Source of the DNA: Candidatus Cloacimonetes bacterium 4572_55
GTDB taxonomy: Bacteria; 4572-55
Assembly (NCBI GenBank): GCA_002084765.1
Contig: NBMB01000042.1
Location: 1-51,490, forward strand
Length of the DNA stretch: 51,490 nucleotides
Direction: 5' to 3'
The notes beneath the pieces were generated by a model. It made no database searches. It saw only the letters and a program-made list of their open reading frames with translations, and was not told the DNA's origin. Positions 33,404-41,121 of this stretch are shown here, piece after piece. How positions within the stretch are numbered: the stretch's first letter is position 1; every line of letters starts with the position of its first letter. The position numbers were made by a program, and so were the translations under genes.

Positions 33404-33437
33404 AGGTGAGAGACGCCATCTTAAAGACGGCGTCTCT
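33404..33437 (-). terminator. Hairpin after proS
   Basis: GAGAGACGCC and GGCGTCTCTC pair perfectly around a 12-base loop, 25 bp after the proS stop. No T-run follows on the minus strand, so it may be an RNA-end stabiliser or a weak terminator. Confidence 0.55.
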
Positions 33438-33462
33438 CATCACAGTAATATCCAAAAATTCG

Positions 33463-34998
33463 TCAATAGGCTTTGGCAAAAAGTGCCTCTTGAGTCGCTT
33501 TTCGACCGGTAATCACGCATTTCCCTCCGACGATCTCTTTTTGATCTAAAGGCAGACTCCGGATAGTAACTTTCAGGTCAGCCAATAACGAATCGGTTGC
33601 GGCTTCGTCTCCACACCATTTAGCCCGTACAAATCCGCCGTGAATCTCTGGTTTTTTCGGATTCTTCGGAGTAAAATATGCTTTGAAGTCGTCAAAATTA
33701 TCAATATCGGTTCGGATATTCTCATCTAACAACTTTTTAGCCTGATCGAAATAGTTCTGTTGAATCTCATCCAGAATCGATCCGATCCGACCTGACAGAG
33801 CAGTCCGCTCCAGAAAGATTTTTTCCTTATGTCCCTGATCTCGGCGATACAATGCCACAGAATTTTTCTCCATATCCCGCGGACCCACCTCAATCCGCAC
33901 CGGGATACCTTTCTTGATCCATTGCCAATTTTTCTCTCCGCCCCGTATATCCCGCTTGTCCACATGCACGACCAGCGGATCTCGATAATAGGTCAACTTC
34001 CTCAAGTTCGAGGCGATTTCATCAGCATATTCGAAAATTTCTTCCTTGGATCCGCGCCTCGGGATGATCGGGAGGATGACAACCTGTTTCGGAGCAGCTC
34101 GCGGCGGGACTCGCAAACCGTCGTCGTCTCCATGTGTCATAATCAGCGCGCCGATCAGACGGGTGGAAACGCCCCAGGACGTAGTGTACGCGTATTCCAG
34201 CTCCCCGTCGCTGTTCAGAAAACGGATATTTGAAGCCTTAGCAAATTTTTTCCCAAGATAATGGGACGTACCGGCTTGCAACGCCTTGCGATCCTGCATC
34301 ATCGATTCCAAGCAGTAGGTGCTCACTGCTCCTGGGAACCGTTCGCCAGGAGTTTTTTCTCCCAAAATTGTCGGCACAGCCAACACATCTTGGATATGAT
34401 CCCGATAAAAATAGAGTGCCTGGAAAACTTCTTCTATAGCCTCTTTTTCTGTTGCGTGAACTGTATGCCCCTCCTGCCACAAGAACTCGGCGGTACGCAA
34501 GAAAAGACGAGGGCGCATCTCCCATCGCACCACATTTGCCCATTGATTGATCAACAGCGGCAGGTCTCGATAGGATTGCACCCATTTGGAAAACGCATCG
34601 CCAATAATCGTCTCAGACGTGGGGCGGACGATCAGCGGCTCATCCAGCTTGCCGGTCGGAATCAACCGACCATCCCGCTCCTCCAGCCGATGATGCGTGA
34701 CCACCGCGCACTCTTTTGCAAATCCTTCCACATGTTCCGCCTCTTTTTCCAGGAAACTGAGAGGGATAAACAGGGGGAAATACGCGTTTTCATGTCCAGT
34801 TTCCTTAATCCGCCTGTCCAAATCTCGCTGAATGCTCTCCCAAATTCCATACCCCCACGGCTTGATAACCATACAGCCGCGGGACGGCGAATTTTCCGCC
34901 AAATCCGCGGCTTTTATCACACTCTGATACCATTTTGGATAGTCCTCATCTCGCCTCGGTGTGACAGCCGTCCGCTTCATTTTGTTTTTTTGACTCAA
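33463..34998 (-). CDS. proS: Proline-tRNA ligase, archaeal/eukaryotic type
   Basis: 511 residues. It lacks the editing domain of the E. coli type and matches type 3 ProRS: DEDYPKWYQSVIKAADLAE at the start, then YGIWESIQRDLDRRIKETGH, FPLFIP, PLIVRPTSETIIG, and motif 2 RPRLFLRTAEFLWQEGHTVHAT. A C-terminal anticodon-binding domain and zinc-binding-like tail close the chain (FVRAKWCGDE). It charges tRNA-Pro. The start is likely TTG 34998, five bases after GGAGG; ATG 34980 is too far from that site. Confidence 0.95.
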   Translation of the reverse strand: MSQKNKMKRTAVTPRRDEDYPKWYQSVIKAADLAENSPSRGCMVIKPWGYGIWESIQRDLDRRIKETGHENAYFPLFIPLSFLEKEAEHVEGFAKECAVVTHHRLEERDGRLIPTGKLDEPLIVRPTSETIIGDAFSKWVQSYRDLPLLINQWANVVRWEMRPRLFLRTAEFLWQEGHTVHATEKEAIEEVFQALYFYRDHIQDVLAVPTILGEKTPGERFPGAVSTYCLESMMQDRKALQAGTSHYLGKKFAKASNIRFLNSDGELEYAYTTSWGVSTRLIGALIMTHGDDDGLRVPPRAAPKQVVILPIIPRRGSKEEIFEYADEIASNLRKLTYYRDPLVVHVDKRDIRGGEKNWQWIKKGIPVRIEVGPRDMEKNSVALYRRDQGHKEKIFLERTALSGRIGSILDEIQQNYFDQAKKLLDENIRTDIDNFDDFKAYFTPKNPKKPEIHGGFVRAKWCGDEAATDSLLADLKVTIRSLPLDQKEIVGGKCVITGRKATQEALFAKAY

Positions 34999-35213
34999 TT
35001 TTACCTCCGTTTCGCAACCTAAAATTTTTTTTGAAACTCAGACAATTCATAAAAAAAGATGCGCCTGTTTTAATCGCCAGCCGGTCGCTCTTATAATTCA
35101 GAGTGGATTATAAAAAATTTTGACGGGTTTGTCCAGCAGTAAATTGCGCGGGATCAAGCCGATTTCTTATAACAACGGAATAACAACGACGTTTTTGGCA
35201 GGATGAAAGCGGT

Positions 35214-36473
35214 TCACTGATTATCCTGGACCATCGATTTGACGTGGAAATATTTTTCCGGTATGCGATGGTAAGCAATGATTAACGCGCCGAAAAAAAC
35301 GATCAACAACGCCATTTGAAAGAGGATAGTTTGGGATATTCCAGCTCGGTCTGTGACAAAACCAACGACCAGGGCGGTTATGGCAAAAAATAGTCGTCCC
35401 CCCATTGAATTCATTGAGAGAACGGTTGCCCGTTTATCTGCGTACGTATAGCGAAGTATCCAACTTTTCATCACAGGCGAGAGGATTCCCCGAACAGCCT
35501 GATGCCCTAAGATAAACAGAAAGCTGAATGGGTAGATAAAAAAACTCAAAGCTGGTAAGGGGAAAATTTGAAGTGCCATCAAAACAAAAACCATTTTCTT
35601 TTGTCCAAAAAAATCAGAAATTCGATACGCATAACGGCTCACTAACGCGGCGAAAAGATTAAAAATAGTAAACGCAACGCCAAGCATGGGGATCGGTAAA
35701 CCACAATGTCTCATATAGGGCTGATAGAGCCAGAGTAGCCAAGTTGCGCTTCCGGTCAGGACAGCGGAGAAGAGGATATACCACCGGATCAACCGATGTT
35801 TGCGTACGAAATGAAACGACTGACCGAAAAGATCGCTATAAGATGCGATCCCTTCCCGGAATGCCCGCGGGGTGTTGGGGCGGTTGACTTCGATAAATCC
35901 GAATGCCGTGAATAGAGCGATAAAAGGACCGATCGCAGAAAGCCACAGAGTCATCCGATAGGAATAGGCTCCGACAAATCCGCCGATAAGGTTGCAAAGT
36001 GCTACCGACGCTAACTGAATCGATCGGGCGCGCCCCTCGATTCGCTGGTATTCATCCGTCCGGTCCAGCCGCTTCAATGTGTCGTATAGAAATGCCGAGT
36101 CCGCGCCAGAGAGAAGAGAAATTCCGAAAGATAAAAGTAGTTCAGCGATCAGGAATATCCAAAAACCAAATCCGAGCGCGTAAGTCGTCATGCCTGTCAA
36201 CAAAAACGCGGATGAGGCGATCAGACTCACACGTTTTCCCAATCGGTCGGCAACCATGCCTGTTGGGACTTCTAACAGCACAACCGCCACCGCGAATACG
36301 CTTTGTAACAGGAAAATGTCGAACATTTCTAAGCCATTCTCCTGCCAAAATAGCACGATCACCGGCAGCATAATCGGCGTAAATGTCATCGCTGCGAAAA
36401 AATTGTATCGCCACAGATTTTCTTTTAATCGGTCTGTTGGGGGGTGATTTTTCACGGTTTGACTTTCGGTCAT
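35214..36473 (-). CDS. Major facilitator superfamily transporter
   Basis: 419 residues with about twelve hydrophobic helices. The loop 2-3 motif VPTGMVADRLGKRVSLIAS matches the MFS signature G-X3-D-R-X-G-R-R. A second RYAYRISDFFGQKKMV lies in the middle loop. Between helices 4 and 5 it has SLLSGADSAFLYDTLKR, typical of the drug/unknown-substrate MFS group in which D-S-F-Y recurs. It would be a proton-driven exporter in the inner membrane; substrate unknown. The gene stands alone. Confidence 0.85.
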   Translation of the reverse strand: MTESQTVKNHPPTDRLKENLWRYNFFAAMTFTPIMLPVIVLFWQENGLEMFDIFLLQSVFAVAVVLLEVPTGMVADRLGKRVSLIASSAFLLTGMTTYALGFGFWIFLIAELLLSFGISLLSGADSAFLYDTLKRLDRTDEYQRIEGRARSIQLASVALCNLIGGFVGAYSYRMTLWLSAIGPFIALFTAFGFIEVNRPNTPRAFREGIASYSDLFGQSFHFVRKHRLIRWYILFSAVLTGSATWLLWLYQPYMRHCGLPIPMLGVAFTIFNLFAALVSRYAYRISDFFGQKKMVFVLMALQIFPLPALSFFIYPFSFLFILGHQAVRGILSPVMKSWILRYTYADKRATVLSMNSMGGRLFFAITALVVGFVTDRAGISQTILFQMALLIVFFGALIIAYHRIPEKYFHVKSMVQDNQ

Positions 36474-36782
36474 GGGTGGATATTTCCTTTTCCTTGTCTC
36501 GCGGAACGTTTTTTAAAATAATGGTTAATGGTCATTGCTTTGTGAATTTGGGATATTAACTACCCATAGGTGTTTCAGAATGCTCCATATAGATCAAAAT
36601 TGATCAAAGCTTTTAAAAAAAATGAAAGTCGAACTCTGAACATCGGCAAATATGCTGTTCGACTTAATGTACGTATTTTTTTTTACCTCGTAAACTCTAA
36701 AGATTTAAAAAACCCTTAGAGTTTAGGGATAGTGCTAACCCGTTTTTATGAAACAAGTTATAAAGAAGGAGTAAAGTATTCT
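36474..36782. other. Divergent intergenic region with two inverted repeats
   Basis: No gene. AAGTCGAAC ... GTTCGACTT at 36627-36664 is a 9-bp inverted repeat with a 20-base spacer. TAAACTCTAA ... TTAGAGTTTA at 36694-36726 is a 10-bp inverted repeat just upstream of the S9 peptidase. They may be terminators of lost genes or operators. Confidence 0.5.
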
Positions 36783-38867
36783 ATGCCTCATAAATCACCA
36801 TTGAAGATATTGGATCAGTTCAAAATCCGCACTCTTGCCTATATCTGCTCTTCCCCTGACAAACAAAAAGCCATTGTCGGCGTCAATTCGACCAATGTGA
36901 AGGAGCAGAGGAACGAAACTACGCTCTGGATTTATCGTTATGAAGATCAGTCCTTTAAACAACTTACTGTCGGTCCTTCAGACGGAAAAGCTGACTGGAT
37001 CGATAACGATGCCATCCTTTTTACCGCTTCCAAACGCTCGCGTCAGGAAGAAAAAAAGGACGAACTGTTTCCCAAAACCTGTTTCTACTCGATCTCTGTC
37101 ACCGGCGGCGAACCTAAGTTGCAGGCAAAAGTGAACGGCGTTGTATTTGGCTGGAAACTCAATTCGAATGGAAAACGCATGGTTCTCTCCTTTTCTCCCC
37201 ATCCAAATTGTCATAAGGGAGAGATCAAAATCTGGGAAAAGAGTCCGAGACCGACCTACGTCAACAAGAGCCGATTTAAAATGGACGATCTGGGTATGCT
37301 GCCGGATAAATTGCCCGGTATCTACACGATTCGTATCAAAAAAAATCAATGGGACAAGCCCAAACCACTGGTAGACGAACCGGAATATTGGGACGCATCT
37401 CCCTTTTGGTTGGACGATACCCGCGTTTTATTCCACCGCTGGCACGCGAATAAAAAAGAATCGATCGGCGAATTGATTATCGCCTATCTAGAGGGACCAA
37501 AAGGACCAAGAGGAACTTTTAAAAAAGATGAGAAAAAATTGCCGCTTTTTGAAGGAGATATCCACGGTTTCGAGGTGTCTCCGGACGGCAAACAGGTGGC
37601 GGTTGTCGGAAATGCCGACATTGAAAAAGGCTCATTTTTACCGACAAATATCTATCTGCGCTCCACAGATCCGGATGACAAAGAATATCACCGTTTGACC
37701 GACACCCATGGAAAAATGGGTCTGCAGATCACGATGAGCGATATTTTACCTATGAGTTATGACAACGCGCCGCTACGCTGGTCTGGTAATCAATGCCTGG
37801 TCTCTCTGCATTCGGTTGAGGGTGAGACAAAAATGATCAAAATCGATACGGACAACGGCGAACAAACGGTTCTTGCCGGAAAAAACGCGGTGGTCCATTG
37901 TTTTGATATTATCAATGATGATATTCTCTACGGTATGGGCGGTCATAAGATAATCGACGAGCTATACCTGCTAAGCAAAGAAGACTCTCCTGTATCCGAT
38001 CTGAACGAAAAGATAAGACCGAAGTTTCACATCACTCCGCAGCACTGGAGGTTCGAGTCGGAGCCAGGCGTTTCTATTGATGTGCGGTTGTGGGTTACCG
38101 ACGCCCAACTGAAATCCAAGAAAAAATCTTTACCGCTTGTGGTTTACATCCACGGCGGTCCCCAACTCCAGATAGGGGAAGGATTGTTCTTCGAATTTTT
38201 GTGGCTGGCTCATCAAGGCTACCCGGTCGTGATGTGCAACCCACGCGGCTCTACCGGATATGGCGCGGAACATGGGACCGGTATATTCGGAAATTGGGGG
38301 GATCGTGACGTTTTCGATATGGTAGCACTGTGCAAAGATACGCTCTCTCGCTTTCCGCAATTTGATGCAAAACGGCTTTTTTGCGCGGGCGGATCCTACG
38401 GCGGCTATATGACCAACATGTTGTTGACTCGCCATCCCGGACTGTTTCGCGCAGGCATTACCCAACGTTCGATCAGTAATTTCATCAGTTTTTCTGGAAC
38501 GTCCGATTTTGCCGATTTTTTTCCAAGCGCGGCTCTTGGCTTAGAGAATATCTGGGAAAACCCTCAGCGAGCATGGGATCTCTCCCCGATCTCCAAGATA
38601 CAAAATTTGACCGATCCGTTGCTGATCATTCATTCTGACAACGATTTGCGATGTCCGATCTCCCAAGCTGAGGAGTTGTTCAACGCCCTAATCGCTATGG
38701 GAAAAAAGATCAATGAGGAGGTTCGATTTGTCATATTTCATCAAGAATCTCATGGGCTTTCACGCGCGGGTAAACCGGAGAATCGAAGCATACGGTTGAA
38801 GGAGGTCTTGAATTGGATCAAAAAACATGATGTGAAAGTAGGAAAAAAGAATAAGAAATCAGACTAA
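36783..38867 (+). CDS. S9 family (prolyl oligopeptidase/acylaminoacyl-type) serine peptidase
   Basis: 694 residues from ATG 36783 (AAGGAG upstream); an in-frame start at 36732 lacks a site. The N-terminal beta-propeller (about residues 20-400) has SPDGKQVAVVG-type blades. The alpha/beta-hydrolase domain carries the nucleophile CAGGSYGGYMTNML near residue 540, the Asp in IIHSDNDLRCPISQAEEL near 622 and the His in HQESHGLSRAGKPENR near 660, so all three catalytic residues are present. No signal peptide is seen, so it is cytoplasmic. It cleaves short peptides or acyl-amino acids. A terminator follows at 38883-38936. Confidence 0.92.
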   Translation: MPHKSPLKILDQFKIRTLAYICSSPDKQKAIVGVNSTNVKEQRNETTLWIYRYEDQSFKQLTVGPSDGKADWIDNDAILFTASKRSRQEEKKDELFPKTCFYSISVTGGEPKLQAKVNGVVFGWKLNSNGKRMVLSFSPHPNCHKGEIKIWEKSPRPTYVNKSRFKMDDLGMLPDKLPGIYTIRIKKNQWDKPKPLVDEPEYWDASPFWLDDTRVLFHRWHANKKESIGELIIAYLEGPKGPRGTFKKDEKKLPLFEGDIHGFEVSPDGKQVAVVGNADIEKGSFLPTNIYLRSTDPDDKEYHRLTDTHGKMGLQITMSDILPMSYDNAPLRWSGNQCLVSLHSVEGETKMIKIDTDNGEQTVLAGKNAVVHCFDIINDDILYGMGGHKIIDELYLLSKEDSPVSDLNEKIRPKFHITPQHWRFESEPGVSIDVRLWVTDAQLKSKKKSLPLVVYIHGGPQLQIGEGLFFEFLWLAHQGYPVVMCNPRGSTGYGAEHGTGIFGNWGDRDVFDMVALCKDTLSRFPQFDAKRLFCAGGSYGGYMTNMLLTRHPGLFRAGITQRSISNFISFSGTSDFADFFPSAALGLENIWENPQRAWDLSPISKIQNLTDPLLIIHSDNDLRCPISQAEELFNALIAMGKKINEEVRFVIFHQESHGLSRAGKPENRSIRLKEVLNWIKKHDVKVGKKNKKSD

Positions 38868-38882
38868 GTTCCCGTTGCTATC

Positions 38883-38936
38883 GAAAAATGCCCGATGTTC
38901 CTCCAATTAAACCGGTGAGAGTGTCGGGCATTTTTC
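38883..38936 (+). terminator. Terminator between the S9 peptidase and UbiA genes
   Basis: GAAAAATGCCCGA and TCGGGCATTTTTC form a 13-bp stem. A-run and T-run on both sides make it work in both directions for these convergent genes. Confidence 0.85.
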
Positions 38937-38971
38937 TGTGCCAATTTGTTGATTAGTTGTGCGCCTTGGTG

Positions 38972-39865
38972 CTATCCAATGAGAAATCCGACTGAAACCA
39001 ATGCAGGCGTGATGAGATTCAAAATCACGTTCATTCCCATAAACGGTGTGAGTTTTTCGATATTCTCGCGATGTCTGACCACTCCGATAGCGACCGGAAT
39101 CGCAAGCGTCAAGCTCAACATTCCGATCAATGTAAAGTGAGGCAAATAGCCGAGATATACGCCGATCAAAATGGAAAGGTAAGCCAAAATAAGAAATATG
39201 CCGTAAAGATATGAGCTTGCTTTTCGTCCGGCAGCAATCGGAAAGTGTCGCCTTCCAATGGTGCGATCCGCTTCCACATCAGGAAATTGATTGAGCAGCA
39301 GCAGGTCTGAAACCAGAAAAAATGGGACCAATGAAGCGAAAAATGCTGTGATCGAATACTCGCCGGTCAATACAAAATCCGTCCCCATCACCATCAACAC
39401 GCCGAATCCCATACCTGGCGCAACAAGGCAGAGCAAGGGGTTGCGAGTCAGAAAGCGGGTGTACGTGTACACGATGACCAATCCGAGCAATCCCAATGGT
39501 AGCAGTGCCCATCCCCGTATATAAACAAAATATAACCCGATCAGACCTACGACGGCCAAGGTGATGAACCCAACAGCAAGCGCGACATGGGCTTTGTCCG
39601 GAGACTTCGGCAAGGATCCGCTCCCTCCGCTGAAAGGCGTCCGCCTGGTCTTAAAATCCAAACCACTCTTAAAATCATCATATTCATTCAGGGCGTTGAC
39701 GCTGATATGCGCGGCTAATGCCCCTATAAATATCAAAATAAGATGTAAAATACTGACCTCTCCGACTTTCCAAATTGCACTGCCAATGCCTAACAAAACA
39801 CAAATCGGTGCCAAAACCAAAAATGGGATCCGCATAGGGCCCAATAAATAATCCATTCGTTCCAT
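38972..39865 (-). CDS. UbiA-family prenyltransferase
   Basis: 297 residues from ATG 39865, six bases after AGGAGG; the ATG at 39880 overlaps that ribosome site. About eight to nine membrane helices. The first Asp-rich motif is NALNEYDDFKSGLD near residue 60. The second is LNQFPDVEADRTIGRRHFP near 200. These bind the Mg-prenyl diphosphate. It is closest to MenA-type enzymes that prenylate 1,4-dihydroxy-2-naphthoate in menaquinone synthesis, but no other men genes are near, so the acceptor is unproven. Confidence 0.85.
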   Translation of the reverse strand: MERMDYLLGPMRIPFLVLAPICVLLGIGSAIWKVGEVSILHLILIFIGALAAHISVNALNEYDDFKSGLDFKTRRTPFSGGSGSLPKSPDKAHVALAVGFITLAVVGLIGLYFVYIRGWALLPLGLLGLVIVYTYTRFLTRNPLLCLVAPGMGFGVLMVMGTDFVLTGEYSITAFFASLVPFFLVSDLLLLNQFPDVEADRTIGRRHFPIAAGRKASSYLYGIFLILAYLSILIGVYLGYLPHFTLIGMLSLTLAIPVAIGVVRHRENIEKLTPFMGMNVILNLITPALVSVGFLIG

Positions 39866-39942
39866 CCATAGCCTCCTCATATAGGTAATTAAAATTAATA
39901 AATAAGTATAAAATAATACAAATTTTAAGTTAATTATTTATA

Positions 39943-40761
39943 TCAACATAGAAATTTTATTTGATCAGGAGTTAAGCCCGTTATCTCGGAGATTTGCTCA
40001 ACAGAAAATGAGCCGGATACCAACATATTACGGACAATTTCTTTCCAACCTTCCTCTCGGCCTTCCTCCCGACCCTCTTCCTTAATCACTGCGAGCCGAG
40101 ATTCCAACTCTTTCAGCTTTTCATATCGAGCGGCTTCTTCCTTCATTTCCGCCGTGTCTTTCGGCGTGATAAGACTCGTCTCGATAAAGTCGAATATTCG
40201 GCGAATCTCAGGACGATAGCGCGTCTCGTCAACTTCGGAATCCAGGGTGTCCTCTATTGCAAGCAGCCACTCCCGCAAAGGTTCCGGAGTCGAATCGTCC
40301 GCATATTTGGGACATAAATAGACAACCTTGTGATGAATCTCGTCAAGAGAAATGTTCTCGCGGTCCCGAGGGTCAAAGTCTATCACGGATATGTCCCTCT
40401 TATGCCGATCTCCGCTTGTCAAAATAACTACCGTAAACACTTTGACGTCAGAACGGTAGGTCTCACAACGCGCTATCTGCTCAAGCATGGCAACGCAGTG
40501 ATAATGCAAAAACTTGTCATAGTGATCCTTTAGGCGTTGATGCTGAATGTCAACAATAACCCGATTTTTCACATCTTCGGCAAATAGATCAAAACGAGAA
40601 TCAACAGGACCGATCGCAGGATGGTAAGACTTCTCCGTCTCAACAGAGTCGATCTCAAGATCCACTCCCAGGACATCCCGAATAAACGATGTGAAAATCT
40701 CAGGATGACAAAACGCTTTCTTGAAAATAACCCCGTAACGCAAAGATGCAACATGTTTCAT
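39943..40761 (-). CDS. Rpn-family PD-(D/E)XK nuclease (PF12784-like transposase-related)
   Basis: 272 residues from ATG 40761 (GGAGTCTATA upstream). The N-terminus LRYGVIFKKAFCHPEIFTSFI is the family start. The nuclease core has SRFDLFAEDVKNRVIVDIQHQ, giving D and D-I-Q in the PD-(D/E)XK order. The C-terminus has the typical repeated EEGREEGREEGWKE linker and a short helical tail (VEQISEITGLTPDQIKFL). Rpn proteins promote recombination and are frequent in mobile-rich genomes; many act as abortive or recombination nucleases. No inverted repeats or target duplications were recognised. Confidence 0.85.
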   Translation of the reverse strand: MKHVASLRYGVIFKKAFCHPEIFTSFIRDVLGVDLEIDSVETEKSYHPAIGPVDSRFDLFAEDVKNRVIVDIQHQRLKDHYDKFLHYHCVAMLEQIARCETYRSDVKVFTVVILTSGDRHKRDISVIDFDPRDRENISLDEIHHKVVYLCPKYADDSTPEPLREWLLAIEDTLDSEVDETRYRPEIRRIFDFIETSLITPKDTAEMKEEAARYEKLKELESRLAVIKEEGREEGREEGWKEIVRNMLVSGSFSVEQISEITGLTPDQIKFLC

Positions 40762-41121
40762 TATAGACTCCAATTATGTCAAAAACCCATAAAACCAAAA
40801 TCTTCTAACCGTAGATTGCGCGGACAATGATGCAACTTATGAAAAAAATTTGGAAATTGCAATAACATTTTTTATACTGGAATGAAACCTACTTTTCATA
40901 AAAACATTCTATGAATCAAAAAAAATTGGATAATAGAAAAAATATCGAATTCTATGCGATTAACTATTGACTTTTCAGGCTGATTTATTAAAATGGCGTC
41001 TATTCAGGTTGATCGAATTGACAACCGGCTTGGAAAATCGGTATCTACAATTATTAAAGGCGAAAACGGCTCGATACGATTCTAATTTTCGTATAATCCA
41101 TATATCTTAAGGAGTATATCC
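40762..41121. other. Divergent region between the Rpn-like and oxidoreductase genes
   Basis: No gene. A plus-strand promoter candidate lies at 40967-40994. The rest is AT-rich with no notable repeat. Confidence 0.5.
40967..40994 (+). promoter_or_regulatory. Promoter candidate for the 2-oxoacid:ferredoxin oxidoreductase
   Basis: TTGACT (40967-40972), a 16-base spacer and TAAAAT (40989-40994), about 130 bp before the GTG start. Confidence 0.5.

Larger units (their letters stand above)
33015..33462. other. Leader of HU gene and proS end
   Basis: No gene. It holds the HU promoter (33162-33190) and a 14-base palindrome AACCCTAAGGGTTT near 33246. A strong hairpin at 33404-33437 lies after proS. 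AATAATTCAGG at 33389-33399 echoes the dispersed repeats. Confidence 0.55.

Noticed and set aside
39943-40761. Complete insertion sequence around the Rpn-like nuclease
   Set aside because: No terminal inverted repeats or target duplications are seen at the gene flanks.
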